Assembly (NCBI GenBank): GCA_018401875.1 | Contig: JAGYJZ010000001.1 | Location: 124,001 to 188,000 of the forward strand | Direction of reading: 5' to 3' | DNA: 64,000 bases | DNA from: Salibacteraceae bacterium | Lineage (GTDB): Bacteria > Bacteroidota > Bacteroidia > Flavobacteriales_G > Salibacteraceae | In this document: in pieces, positions 7,777 through 17,114 of the stretch | Layout of the letters: each line of letters opens with the position of its first letter | How positions within the stretch are numbered: position 1 is the stretch's first letter | The notes under the pieces: generated by a model | Database searches by the model: none | The model's input: only the letters and a program-made list of their open reading frames with translations | What the model was told of the DNA's origin: nothing | Program-made: the position numbers and the translations under genes

Positions 7777-9136
7777 TTCCGATGCAAAACTTCCCAAAAA
7801 TATTCCCGAGCAGGTCATCGGTAGATATTTCCCCTGTAATGGAACCGAGGTGGTGCAGTGCTTGTCGGATATCAGCGGCTACAAGGTCACCTGAAATGCC
7901 AGATTCAATACCTGCAAGCGACTGCTGCAATGCCGCTTGCGTAGCTTTTAATGCTTGCACATGGCGCGCGTTGGTCACCACCACAGCGCCTGAGCCAATT
8001 TTACCTACATCCATCGCTTCTCCTAGGCTGGCAGTGAGTTGCTCGAGTCCATCGCCTGTTTTGGCAGAAATGTATATTTCTTTTACTCCTTCAATCAATG
8101 GCACTTTGGGTAGAGAAGGAGCAAGGTCGCGTTTGTTGCCAACCGCAATCACTTCCACTTGGAGTTGATCCAGTTGCGCGATAAGCTCTTCCAACGTTTT
8201 TTTATGACTTGGTCGATCTTCATTGGCATCGAAGAGATACAAAACGATCGAAGCAGCTTTCATGCGTTCCAAGCTTTTTCTCACTCCGATGGCTTCTATG
8301 GTGTCTTCGGTTTCGCGTATCCCGGCCGTATCGATAAATCGGTAACGAATACCTTCAATCACTGCGATGTCTTCAATGGCATCGCGCGTGGTTCCTGCAA
8401 TGTCCGACACAATAGCGCGGTCATCATTGAGTAGCAAATTGAGCAAAGTTGACTTCCCCACGTTGGGTTTTCCGATAATCGCTACTGGCACGCCATTTTT
8501 CATCGCGTTGCCAAATCGAAAAGAGTCAACCAAGCGGCTGATGTAAGCGAGTATTTTCTCAATCAATGCGATCAACTGTTCGCGATTGGCAAACTCCACA
8601 TCTTCTTCAGAAAAATCGAGTTCCAATTCGATCAAGCTGGCAAAGTGAATTAATTCTTCGCGCAGAAGAGCGATCTCTTTTGAAAAACCACCCCGCATTT
8701 GGTGCATGGCCAATCGGTGCTCGGCTTCAGATTCGGAAGCGATCAGGTCTGCCACCGCTTCGGCCTGACTGAGATCGAGTTTTCCGTTTAAAAACGCGCG
8801 CTGCGTAAACTCACCGGGAGAAGCAAGCTTTGCTCCGGACTCAATTAGAGCATCAAGTGCTTGATTCAGAATGTAGGATGAACCGTGAAATGAGAGTTCA
8901 ACCACGTTCTCGCCCGTGTATGATTTAGGCGATCGGAAAACAGTGGCAACTACTTCGTCAAGAACAGCATCGTTTATTCTAAACCGATGAAAATGAACCG
9001 AATTGGCTTCGGCTGAATTAAATTGGCTACCGAGGTGTTTAGCGACAGTTTGAATTGCATTTTGTCCTGAAAGGCGAATTACACCGATGGCACCAATTCC
9101 ACTAGGTGTGCTGAGTGCTACTATTGTATCTTCCAT
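7772..9136 (-). CDS. mnmE: tRNA uridine-5-carboxymethylaminomethyl modification GTPase MnmE
   Basis: A 454-residue GTPase that with MnmG installs the cmnm5 group at U34 of certain tRNAs. The formyl-THF-binding N-terminal domain (DTIVALSTPSGIGAIGVIRLSG) is followed by a helical domain. The inserted G domain has GKPNVGKST (222-230), DIAGTTRD, DTAGI, and NKRD. The protein ends in the family's obligatory C-terminal CIGK. Length matches the family. It is convergent with the icd operon and is preceded by a good -7 box. Confidence 0.97.
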   Translation of the reverse strand: MEDTIVALSTPSGIGAIGVIRLSGQNAIQTVAKHLGSQFNSAEANSVHFHRFRINDAVLDEVVATVFRSPKSYTGENVVELSFHGSSYILNQALDALIESGAKLASPGEFTQRAFLNGKLDLSQAEAVADLIASESEAEHRLAMHQMRGGFSKEIALLREELIHFASLIELELDFSEEDVEFANREQLIALIEKILAYISRLVDSFRFGNAMKNGVPVAIIGKPNVGKSTLLNLLLNDDRAIVSDIAGTTRDAIEDIAVIEGIRYRFIDTAGIRETEDTIEAIGVRKSLERMKAASIVLYLFDANEDRPSHKKTLEELIAQLDQLQVEVIAVGNKRDLAPSLPKVPLIEGVKEIYISAKTGDGLEQLTASLGEAMDVGKIGSGAVVVTNARHVQALKATQAALQQSLAGIESGISGDLVAADIRQALHHLGSITGEISTDDLLGNIFGKFCIGK

Positions 9137-9146
9137 GATTGTCGAA

Positions 9147-9154
9147 CAAATGTA
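9147..9154 (-). promoter_or_regulatory. Bacteroidetes -7 box upstream of mnmE
   Basis: On the minus strand the bases read TACATTTG, an exact match to the Bacteroidetes sigma-A -7 consensus TAnnTTTG. It lies 10 bases before the mnmE ATG (9136), implying a very short leader. No clear -33 TTG is seen. Confidence 0.5.
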
Positions 9155-9312
9155 AAGCGAAGGAATTGATTCATTTTTTTTGACTTAAGTTTATTTATCT
9201 GAGTTTTCTTACGTTTTATCATAGATTTATTTTTTTTGGTCTAATAATTTGTGTTTGTATTTGATTAGATTTGTATTACTAATCACAGTAATTAATTTAA
9301 TAAATTATTAAT

Positions 9313-11847
9313 ATGAGACAACTACTATTCACTTTTGTCGGGGTCATGGCGATCAATATGTATGGCTTTGCTCAGTATTGTGCATCTAATGCTATTTCAA
9401 CTTTTGATTCTAAAATTAATCAGGTTACTTTGGTTGGTAATTCTACAACTATTCAAAGTCCACTCTCAGCCAACGGAACGGGATGTTCAGCTTACACTGA
9501 TTATACAGCTTTACCCGCAGCAGAATTGTCATTAGGTTTGTCTTACAACTTAGACATTCTAACAGGAACTTGTGGAAGTACACAATTTGCTAAATATACC
9601 GAAGCATATATAGATTGGAATAATGACAATGACTTTGATGATCCTGGAGAAGAGTTACCAGGATTTCTATCTACAGCTTTTGGTGTAATTCCAGCGTTAG
9701 GTACAATAGCTTTCACAGTGCCTGTAACTGCCACGCCAGGTGTTACCACGAGAATGAGGGTTGTTTGTAGGGAATCAGGTTCAGCTGCAACAACAACACC
9801 TTGTGGCACATACACTTGGGGAGAGACTGAAGACTTTTCAGTATTGATTTTGCCTCCTGGTCTGACAGCATTGACTCCCGATACTCTTTACTTAGATTGC
9901 TATGGTGATGCTAATCTTAGTATTACAGCAAGCGGTGTTGGAGGAACCCCACCTTATACATATGCTTGGTCTAATGGAAGTACTTCAAGCACAATTTCAG
10001 GACTTGGAGTTGGTTCATATGAATTGACAATAACTGATGCTGTTGGAGATATGGATACGGCTTACACAGAAATAATTGAGCCTAGCCCGATAGTTCATAG
10101 TACGACTTTGACTCAAGACCTTATTTGCGATTACGATCAAGGTGTAGGTTTCGTTTCTGCTTCTGGTGGCACGCCTATTGCAGAGTCCTACTTGTGGGAT
10201 ACTACCTCAGCAAATTTCTCACCGGATACTTCAATGGTTGGAACACTGCTTACACTCGGTGATGATCAAACCTCTGGTTTACAAAATATCGGCTTCGACT
10301 TTGTTTTCTTCGGTGATACACATTCAACATTTAGTATTTCATCTAATGGTTTTATTGCGTTTGATGGACCATCTACTCCAAATGGATGTTGCTCAGGTCA
10401 AGTCTTTCCAAACGCATCCACTCCTAACAATGTAATAGCGTTGGTTTGGGATGACCTTTGGGGGACGAATGGCGGAGGAATTATTAGCTACTACACAATT
10501 GGCACAGCGCCTTTTAGGACTTTAATCGTTAACTTTATTGATGTTTCTTATTGCTGCACTGCTACTCAGTCTGTGACTGCCCAAGCTAAATTATTTGAAA
10601 CAACTAATTGTATCGAGATTCATACCATTGATGTGATCAATGCCAGTCCTGCAACCCAAGGTATAGAGAATCAAAATGGCACCGAAGCATTTACCTACCC
10701 AGGTAGAAATTCAAGTGCATGGTCGTCTCAAGGAAGCTTCATCAGTTTCTGTGCTCCAGTAGGTGGTTTGAGCTATGAGTGGAACAACGGTATCACAGAT
10801 ACATTAAATCCATCGCTCACGATTGGTAACAATATCGTTACAATTACTGATGCCAATGGCTGTCAAGCATTTGATACTATTGTAATAAACCCTCCAATTT
10901 CAACGTTAAACCTCGATCCTGACGTGTTTGATATTTCTTGTTTCGGTTTCAATGATGGAGAGATATTCACGAATGAAACAGGTGGAGTGTCTCCTGTTGC
11001 TTACGCTTGGGCAAGTGGCGAAACCACCGCTGATTTAACTAACCTCGTGCAAGGTACATACAGCGTTACAGCTACCGATGCAGTGGGTTGTCTTGACAGT
11101 GTTGTGGGCATGCAAATTATTGAGCCAGACATCATCTTGTCAAATGTTAGTGGAGTTACATCTCCAGCGTGTGCGAATGAGGCCACAGGTACGGCTTTTA
11201 TAGTAGTGCAAGGTGGAACTGCGCCATACAACATCGTTTGGAGTAATGGTCAAGTAGGAGCATCTGCAACGAATTTGACTGAAGGTAACTACCAAGCGAT
11301 CATCACTGATTCTTCGGGTTGTCAATCGGTTCAGTCGGTATCAATAGTAGCTGAAAACCCATCTCCAATCGTTGACTTGGGTCCAAAGATCTTGAGCGCT
11401 ACCGGTGCTTCAGTTAATTTGAACGCTGGAAACCACAATTCGTATTTATGGAGTACTGGTGCTACCACCCAATCGATCAACGTTACAGCCACAGGTTCTT
11501 ACTGGGTGCAAGTAACCAATTCTTTTGGATGTACTGCTTCTGATACCATTTATGTTGAGATTTGGCCCACTGGAATCAATGATATTGAGAGCGATGCGAA
11601 GTTTGCTCTTTATCCAAATCCAGCGACTACAAACTTGATGCTGTTGGTAGATGCAAATACTAATTTAACCAATGTCAATGTGAACATTACAAATGTTCAA
11701 GGTCAAACAGTGATGACGCAATCGTTCAACTCAATCTCTTCTTCTGAGCAAGTAGAGTTAGATGTGAAGAGTCTCGCTCCCGGCATTTATAATCTATCAG
11801 TACAATCTGATGCTTATAAAGCTGTTCGAAGCTTTGTGAAGCAATAA
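9313..11847 (+). CDS. GEVED/SprB-repeat secreted protein with T9SS sorting domain
   Basis: An 844-residue exported protein. The signal peptide ends at YGFA/QY (20/21). Residues about 22-178 form a GEVED domain (acidic DWNNDNDFDDPGEE and terminal WGETEDFSV). An SprB repeat follows (GGTPPYTYAWSNG, 210-222), then about residues 275-480 form a beta-sandwich with IGFDFVFFGDTHSTFSISSN and WDDLWG, resembling domains seen in other Bacteroidetes surface proteins. Further SprB-like repeats follow (GGVSPVAYAWASG, GGTAPYNIVWSNG), and the type A T9SS sorting domain starts at FALYPNPATTNLML. The gene stands alone, with an AT-rich upstream region and a strong terminator behind it. Adhesive or structural surface role is inferred. 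Confidence 0.9.
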   Translation: MRQLLFTFVGVMAINMYGFAQYCASNAISTFDSKINQVTLVGNSTTIQSPLSANGTGCSAYTDYTALPAAELSLGLSYNLDILTGTCGSTQFAKYTEAYIDWNNDNDFDDPGEELPGFLSTAFGVIPALGTIAFTVPVTATPGVTTRMRVVCRESGSAATTTPCGTYTWGETEDFSVLILPPGLTALTPDTLYLDCYGDANLSITASGVGGTPPYTYAWSNGSTSSTISGLGVGSYELTITDAVGDMDTAYTEIIEPSPIVHSTTLTQDLICDYDQGVGFVSASGGTPIAESYLWDTTSANFSPDTSMVGTLLTLGDDQTSGLQNIGFDFVFFGDTHSTFSISSNGFIAFDGPSTPNGCCSGQVFPNASTPNNVIALVWDDLWGTNGGGIISYYTIGTAPFRTLIVNFIDVSYCCTATQSVTAQAKLFETTNCIEIHTIDVINASPATQGIENQNGTEAFTYPGRNSSAWSSQGSFISFCAPVGGLSYEWNNGITDTLNPSLTIGNNIVTITDANGCQAFDTIVINPPISTLNLDPDVFDISCFGFNDGEIFTNETGGVSPVAYAWASGETTADLTNLVQGTYSVTATDAVGCLDSVVGMQIIEPDIILSNVSGVTSPACANEATGTAFIVVQGGTAPYNIVWSNGQVGASATNLTEGNYQAIITDSSGCQSVQSVSIVAENPSPIVDLGPKILSATGASVNLNAGNHNSYLWSTGATTQSINVTATGSYWVQVTNSFGCTASDTIYVEIWPTGINDIESDAKFALYPNPATTNLMLLVDANTNLTNVNVNITNVQGQTVMTQSFNSISSSEQVELDVKSLAPGIYNLSVQSDAYKAVRSFVKQ

Positions 11848-11870
11848 GCTCAGTTCATTAGACTTTTTTT

Positions 11871-11904
11871 AAAGCCGACCTCAATGCTGAGGTCGGCTTT
11901 TTTT
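11871..11904 (+). terminator. Rho-independent terminator
   Basis: A perfect 13-bp stem (left arm AAAGCCGACCTCA at 11871-11883, right arm 11888-11900) with a 4-base loop and a following T-run. It ends the transcript of the GEVED/SprB gene. Confidence 0.92.
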
Positions 11905-11948
11905 GTGATGAAAGTGTTCTTCTCAAACCTCTCTCGTAGATTTGGTGA

Positions 11949-12905
11949 ATGAAATTTCAGCACCAAATTATCATATTGCTGTTGCTCATTAGTTTAATCA
12001 ATGGATGCTCAAAACCAGCGTTTGAAATGAGCTATGAATTGATCGACTTACCTGTAGCTGCAAAAGTGCGCTGCCTCGAAGTGCGCGGTGATTCGCTAAT
12101 CATTGGTGGTGGAGATGTAAACGAAGAAGGATTTGTCATTCAAAGTAATCGTGCCATTGCACAATTTCATTTGATTACTGATACCTTAACGAAAGAAGTC
12201 TATGATTTAACTCATTTTCAAGGACGTTGGTTTTTCGGGTTAGATTCTGTCGAGATGCTCATAAGTGAAGATTTAAGCTCTTTCCAAACCTATTATTGGC
12301 GCCAAGAAGACTGGGTGAGTGATTTAAGCAAGCATCCAATACGAAGGTTTGCGCAAACAAATGATGGTTTATATGCCGTGGCGGGAGGGAAATTAACCTT
12401 TGGTGTGATCTATCAAACCAGCGATGCTAAAGTGTGGAACCCGCTGGAATTTGACAATGAGCTGCGCAGCATTTGCTCGTATGAGAACACAGTGTGGGCA
12501 GCAGGAAATGGCAGGTTGATGCGATTGCGCAAAGGAGAGGATTGGGAACGGATCGAATTGAACGACCGTTTTATTGCGGACATGGTGTTTACGTCTAAAC
12601 TTCGAGGAATTGGAATCACTTATGACGGACGTGCAATCATCACAACCGATGGAGGCGATTCGTGGTCTAACGTAAAACAAAAAAGCAAAGGATTTCTGAA
12701 TCGGGTCGTGGCCGAAAACGATATTTCCATCGCTGTGGGCAACGCTGGATTAATCGGTATATCACAAAATATTGGCGAAAGTTGGAAGTGGTATGTGTTA
12801 AAAGAACGTCTCGATTTGAATGATGTGCTTATTGTTGATGATCATTGTGTTATCGCAGCAGACGAAGGAGTGTTGATCCGTTTTAGCCTTGCTTCTTTGA
12901 AATAA
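11949..12905 (+). CDS. BNR/YCF48-like beta-propeller lipoprotein
   Basis: A 318-residue lipoprotein. The N-terminus has a hydrophobic stretch ending in SLINGC, a lipobox with Cys20, so it is likely outer-membrane or periplasm anchored. The body shows repeated short beta units with 'TTDGGDSW', 'SQNIGESWKW' and 'VYAVAGG'-type turns, as in BNR/YCF48 propellers, where they mediate protein or glycan contacts; no catalytic residues can be assigned. It overlaps the 3' end of the convergent PagL-like gene by 23 bases. Confidence 0.75.
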   Translation: MKFQHQIIILLLLISLINGCSKPAFEMSYELIDLPVAAKVRCLEVRGDSLIIGGGDVNEEGFVIQSNRAIAQFHLITDTLTKEVYDLTHFQGRWFFGLDSVEMLISEDLSSFQTYYWRQEDWVSDLSKHPIRRFAQTNDGLYAVAGGKLTFGVIYQTSDAKVWNPLEFDNELRSICSYENTVWAAGNGRLMRLRKGEDWERIELNDRFIADMVFTSKLRGIGITYDGRAIITTDGGDSWSNVKQKSKGFLNRVVAENDISIAVGNAGLIGISQNIGESWKWYVLKERLDLNDVLIVDDHCVIAADEGVLIRFSLASLK

Positions 12906-14046
12906 GGCATCCGAAACCAATCTCCATAAAATCGGCTTGTCCAAGATTCGATTTTACACCCAACTGAACGAAGGCTGAACCCGAGTGATTTTCCGATTTG
13001 TTAATGTAATACCTCACCGCAAATTTGCCCGGTACATAGCGTTTTGAAATGCTCGAAAAATTGCGCTGCTCTGCTTCGTTGATGATTCGGTTGAGGGTTG
13101 GATTGTAGAGATTTATACCTCCGTTTATGATCCATCCGAAATGACCAAATATAAATTCATGGCCCAACAGCAGCATCAGCGCTGAAGATTGAAGCTTATT
13201 GTTGGGATCAGTCCATTCCATGGCATTATTCCAGAGCTCATACGCTTTGTCATGGTATCCTTCAAGGCTCAAACTGACGCGATGAATCATTTTGAATCTA
13301 TAGCTAACCCCGATGCCTGCAAGCTGCTTGGTGTAAGAATTGCCGTTGGTTGGCCGCACAGTGCCGCCCGCTTCATTCACCCCGAGGGCACCATACAGAA
13401 TCAGTCCAATCCGAGGATCGATGCGCAACGGCTCTTTTTCATTTGACAGCGAAACATCATCCGTGAAAAAATTCCGCTCAAACGACAGCATCAACATGGG
13501 GACATTCATGCCAACATTTGGCAATACCGTGTGTGCATTAGAACTGTGCCAATACGATGCCTGCAGCGCCAGGGCGTTTTGTTTAAATATGTAGCGCATT
13601 CCAGCTGAAACAGACAACAAGGCCGACACGTTTGATCCAAATACATTATTTGAGGGGTTTGTCAAGTAGTGGTATGGCTGGGTGACGAAGATCCCTCCAA
13701 CATTAATCCGCTGAAAACTTTGAAACCGACCGCTTATGGATTGATTAAAGGCGGCTTGGTATTGAAGTCCGAGGCCATAACCTAACACTGTTTGATTTCC
13801 AAGGTCGTGCACTGAAGCTTGAATTCCAGATTCAACGTTTTTATACAATTCGCGGTATTCACTTTGTCCATTCCACCGAAGCGAGAAAAATGCACCGCGC
13901 TGAAGCCTTTGCGAAGGCATATTTGGATAAATGTCGAGCATGTTTCCAGCCATACTGCCCATTTCAAGACTTTTGACTTGAGCCTGCAGGTCAGCTGCGA
14001 GCAGCAGAAATAGCAGTGTAATAATTCCTGTAAAACAGTGAAACAT
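12883..14046 (-). CDS. Acyloxyacyl hydrolase (PagL-like) outer-membrane protein
   Basis: A 387-residue protein with a cleavable signal peptide (ending DLQAQ) and alternating beta-strand pattern of an outer-membrane barrel. The segment WHSSNAHTVLPNVGMNVP resembles the His-x-Ser-Asn active-site strand followed by PNxGxN seen in Bacteroidetes 'acyloxyacyl hydrolase' (PF09411, lipid A 3-O-deacylase) proteins. It is about twice as long as proteobacterial PagL, as is usual in this phylum. Lipid A deacylation is inferred from the family only. It is divergent from sucD and convergent with the propeller lipoprotein. Confidence 0.7.
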   Translation of the reverse strand: MFHCFTGIITLLFLLLAADLQAQVKSLEMGSMAGNMLDIYPNMPSQRLQRGAFFSLRWNGQSEYRELYKNVESGIQASVHDLGNQTVLGYGLGLQYQAAFNQSISGRFQSFQRINVGGIFVTQPYHYLTNPSNNVFGSNVSALLSVSAGMRYIFKQNALALQASYWHSSNAHTVLPNVGMNVPMLMLSFERNFFTDDVSLSNEKEPLRIDPRIGLILYGALGVNEAGGTVRPTNGNSYTKQLAGIGVSYRFKMIHRVSLSLEGYHDKAYELWNNAMEWTDPNNKLQSSALMLLLGHEFIFGHFGWIINGGINLYNPTLNRIINEAEQRNFSSISKRYVPGKFAVRYYINKSENHSGSAFVQLGVKSNLGQADFMEIGFGCLISKKQG

Positions 14047-14099
14047 CGGACGAAAATACGGGATGAATATGGCCTGTTATTATTTCGTTGAAAATAGAC

Positions 14100-14129
14100 T
14101 TGCTTGGGCATGTGAGATGTCTATTTTTG
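14100..14129 (+). promoter_or_regulatory. sucD promoter (TTG / TATTTTTG)
   Basis: TATTTTTG at 14122-14129 matches the Bacteroidetes -7 consensus TAnnTTTG exactly, with a -33 TTG at 14100-14102 at 19-base spacing. The ATG of sucD is 23 bases downstream. Confidence 0.6.
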
Positions 14130-14152
14130 GCCCACGATAAAAAATTTCAAAG

Positions 14153-15034
14153 ATGAGTGTACTAGTCAATAAAAATTCGAAAGTGATCGTTCAAGGTTTC
14201 ACCGGAAGTGAAGGAACTTTTCACGCTGGTCAAATGATCGAATATGGAACCAATGTGGTTGGTGGAGTCACTCCGAATAAAGGCGGACAGAGTCACCTCG
14301 ATCGTCCCGTGTTTAACACCGTAGCCGATGCAGTGAAAAATACAGGTGCTGATGTATCCATCATATTTGTGCCACCAGCGTTTGCTGCTGATGCCATTAT
14401 GGAAGCCGCTGAAGCTGGAATTAAAGTGATCGTTGCGATTACGGAAGGAATTCCAGTGAACGATATGGTGAAGGTGAAGTCGTACATCTCTGATAAAAAT
14501 TGCACATTAATCGGTCCTAACTGCCCAGGAGTAATTACGCCCGGAGAAGCCAAAGTGGGCATTATGCCTGGTTTTGTGTTCAAAAAAGGAAACATAGGTA
14601 TTGTATCAAAGTCTGGAACCTTGACTTACGAAGCTGCTGATCAAGTGGTGAAGGCAGGAATGGGTATTTCGTCAGCCATTGGAATTGGTGGCGACCCGAT
14701 CATCGGAACGACCACAAAACAAGCCGTTGAGCTTTTCATGAATGATCCTGAAACTGCGGGTATTGTAATGATTGGTGAGATCGGAGGAAACCTCGAAGCA
14801 GAAGCGGCACATTGGATCAAGGCAGGCGGTAATAAAAAGCCGGTAGTAGGATTCATCGCTGGACAAACTGCACCGAAAGGTCGCACCATGGGTCACGCAG
14901 GAGCAATTGTTGGTGGAGAAGAAGATACTGCAGCAGCCAAGATGCGCATCCTTGCAGAGTGCGGAATCCACGTAGTGGAAACACCAGCAACCATCGGTAA
15001 AGTGATGGCAAAAGTGATGGGCGTAACTGCTTAA
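14153..15034 (+). CDS. sucD: Succinyl-CoA synthetase alpha subunit
   Basis: A 293-residue subunit of succinyl-CoA ligase, which makes ATP (or GTP) from succinyl-CoA in the TCA cycle. The CoA-binding Rossmann start ([18 protein letters not shown]), the [12 protein letters not shown] loop (121-132) and the phosphohistidine segment GHAGAIVGG with His248 are present. Length is normal. sucC is not in this window, so the two subunits are encoded apart. It has its own promoter and terminator. Confidence 0.97.
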   Translation: MSVLVNKNSKVIVQGFTGSEGTFHAGQMIEYGTNVVGGVTPNKGGQSHLDRPVFNTVADAVKNTGADVSIIFVPPAFAADAIMEAAEAGIKVIVAITEGIPVNDMVKVKSYISDKNCTLIGPNCPGVITPGEAKVGIMPGFVFKKGNIGIVSKSGTLTYEAADQVVKAGMGISSAIGIGGDPIIGTTTKQAVELFMNDPETAGIVMIGEIGGNLEAEAAHWIKAGGNKKPVVGFIAGQTAPKGRTMGHAGAIVGGEEDTAAAKMRILAECGIHVVETPATIGKVMAKVMGVTA

Positions 15035-15052
15035 GAAACTTATAATAAGATG

Positions 15053-15082
15053 AAAAGCCTCGCAGTAGCGGGGCTTTTTTTT
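15053..15082 (+). terminator. Rho-independent terminator after sucD
   Basis: Arms AAAAGCCTCGC (15053-15063) and its near-complement (15068-15078) with loop AGTA and an eight-T tail; one T-G wobble. Confidence 0.9.
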
Positions 15083-15139
15083 GCTGGAAAGTTGGATTTT
15101 TCAATTCTCCATATTTTGTTGAACTGAAATTCAACAGAA

Positions 15140-15262
15140 TTGGATACAATTCTTTCTTACGTGCGTATCATTCACATTGCTGCTGGTGCCACTTTAGTAT
15201 TATCTGGAATTATTACGATTTCCATTGCGTTTAACCCCCAACGTCATCGAAAAGTTGGCTAA
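15140..15262 (+). pseudogene. N-terminal remnant of a DUF2306-like membrane protein
   Basis: A 40-codon frame from a TTG reads LDTILSYVRIIHIAAGATLV then LSGIITISIAFNPQRHRKVG and stops at 15260-15262. This resembles the first membrane helix and the following 'K.RHR.IGK' loop of DUF2306 family membrane proteins, which normally have four or more helices and about 120-200 residues. The frame ends exactly where the opposite-strand PorP-like gene ends (15259), so the rest appears to have been lost in a rearrangement. The match is by eye and is tentative. Confidence 0.4.
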
Positions 15263-16185
15263 AGCAGACCTAACTTTTTGTAATAGACTTTCTTCGCTTT
15301 GTTATTGAATAATGTAGCACGAATACCTAATTCGTGCGCATGCAATCCAAAATAACTCAATGAATTTGTATTGAAGTAGAATGCATAACTCACCAGCAAT
15401 GAATTCTTGATGTTGTATCCAAATTGAGCCGCAATTCCATCATTCCACAGGTATTTGAATCCTGCTTGAAAACTCTTAAATGAAGTATTCACTCCGAACC
15501 CTTCATCTTCAAAGTCAAAAGGTTCTTGATTTAAAGTCAACTCGGCAAACGGAGAAATTGAAAAATCAGGATTAATATCAAACCGATTAGATAAATAAAA
15601 GGAGAAGCTTCTTCTTAGTTTCGGATTGAATTCATTGTAAAAATATTTTTGAGCACTGCTGTTCGTGATATACCTTCCTTCAACAAGAAATAGGAATTGA
15701 TGTACGATTATTCCTGCTCCAATGCTTCCATTGATCCAGCTTGCAGTATTGCGAACCTTGATAAAAGGATTATCAGAAAAGAATCCACTGTTTGGGGTGA
15801 TTCTATTGTTAGCTTGATTCATATTTAATGCAATTCCAGTCAATAAAACAAAGTTTTCTCTGATATTGAACTTAGGAGCAAAATGAACAGCCAATTCAGT
15901 TTCTTTAAAATTTCCTGATCCAAACTCATTGCGACTCAAGTTAAATCCAATGCCGGTTCTTATTTTATGAACATATGCATCTGCTCCTGCATTTGCCCTC
16001 ACTCCTTTGCTTCCATCTAAAGGGAAAGAACTTTGGGTTATCGCATTAACTTGTAAACCGCCATGATAGCCCGAAAGCGCAATAAACTTGTTTGAATGGT
16101 TAAGAAGCTGTTGCGTCATCTTAATTTCTTGAGACCAGCAAATGCCTGACAAAAAGTATATAGATATAAATAATATTGTCCTCAT
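15259..16185 (-). CDS. PorP/SprF-like outer-membrane protein
   Basis: A 308-residue protein with a signal peptide (ending ICWSQ) and a beta-barrel pattern. The start LLNHSNKFIALSGYHGGLQV, the mid-part VHKIRTGIGFNLSRNEFGSG followed by ELAVHFAPKF, and the terminal SYFGLHAHELGIRATL resemble the PorP/SprF family, which attaches T9SS substrates such as SprB to the outer membrane. Resemblance is moderate: the usual 'NPA.AG' block is only loosely kept (HSNKFIALSGYHGG). No SprB-like gene is adjacent. It could instead be an unrelated barrel. Confidence 0.55.
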   Translation of the reverse strand: MRTILFISIYFLSGICWSQEIKMTQQLLNHSNKFIALSGYHGGLQVNAITQSSFPLDGSKGVRANAGADAYVHKIRTGIGFNLSRNEFGSGNFKETELAVHFAPKFNIRENFVLLTGIALNMNQANNRITPNSGFFSDNPFIKVRNTASWINGSIGAGIIVHQFLFLVEGRYITNSSAQKYFYNEFNPKLRRSFSFYLSNRFDINPDFSISPFAELTLNQEPFDFEDEGFGVNTSFKSFQAGFKYLWNDGIAAQFGYNIKNSLLVSYAFYFNTNSLSYFGLHAHELGIRATLFNNKAKKVYYKKLGLL

Positions 16186-16340
16186 GGTTAGCCGCTTATA
16201 ACGCTAAAATAGGTTTTATTGTATTTAGAAGAACGATTAATCTAAAGATTGAACTGTGAGAACGATGTTCGCAATTCTCGCCATCTTTCACTCCTTTCCA
16301 TGGAAGTATTTGCTTTATTTGAACTCCAATTAAGAAAAGC

Positions 16341-17087
16341 ATGAAACTACTCGAGAATAAAGTGTCCATCATCACAGGCGCAACCAGAGGAATAGGAAAA
16401 GGTGTGGCCGAACTGTTCGCTGATCAAGGATCGCACATCGTGTTTACCTACGTGTCATCTGACGAGAAGGCACGTGCTCTTGAATCTGAATTGCAGGCCA
16501 AAGGAGTAAAAGCAAAGGGCTATAAATTCAACGTGGCTGATTATGCCGCCTGTGAAGAAATGGCCAACGATGTAGTAAAAGAGTTTGGAAGCATTGATGT
16601 TGTGGTAAACAATGCCGGTATTACCCGAGATAATTTGTTGATGCGTATGACGGAGGAGCAATGGGACGAGGTAATCAACACCAATTTGAAGTCCGTTTTT
16701 AACATGACCAAGGCCGTGCAACGCACCATGCTCAAGCAGCGCAAAGGTTCGATCGTGAATATGAGCTCTGTAGTTGGCGTAAAAGGAAATGCCGGTCAGG
16801 CAAACTATGCCGCGTCAAAAGCGGGTTTGTTGGGCTTTACAAAGTCGGTAGCCTTAGAGTTGGGCTCGAGAAATATCCGATGCAACGCCATAGCGCCAGG
16901 ATTTATCGAAACAGAGATGACGGGTGCATTGGATGAAGCAACCGTGCAAAGTTGGCGTGATGCTATTCCATTGAAAAGAGGCGGAACGGCAGAAGACGTG
17001 GCAAACCTTGCCCTATTCTTAGCCAGCGATATGTCAGCCTATATCACAGGACAGACAATAAACGTTGACGGTGGCATGCTTACCTAA
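16341..17087 (+). CDS. fabG: 3-oxoacyl-[acyl-carrier-protein] reductase
   Basis: A 248-residue NADPH-dependent short-chain reductase of fatty-acid synthesis (type II FAS). TGATRGIG (12-19), NNAG (90-93), SS (142-143) and the catalytic YAASK (Tyr156, Lys160) are in place, with the terminal VDGGM typical of FabG. Length is standard. It opens a plus-strand gene run (28 bases to the VWA gene), whose other members are envelope proteins. Confidence 0.95.
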   Translation: MKLLENKVSIITGATRGIGKGVAELFADQGSHIVFTYVSSDEKARALESELQAKGVKAKGYKFNVADYAACEEMANDVVKEFGSIDVVVNNAGITRDNLLMRMTEEQWDEVINTNLKSVFNMTKAVQRTMLKQRKGSIVNMSSVVGVKGNAGQANYAASKAGLLGFTKSVALELGSRNIRCNAIAPGFIETEMTGALDEATVQSWRDAIPLKRGGTAEDVANLALFLASDMSAYITGQTINVDGGMLT

Positions 17088-17114
17088 TATCTTCGCAAAA
17101 GATTCTAGGTAAAC

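Noticed and set aside
13782-14111. 109-codon minus-strand frame upstream of the PagL-like gene
   Set aside because: Overlaps the signal-peptide region of that gene in another frame; no domain.
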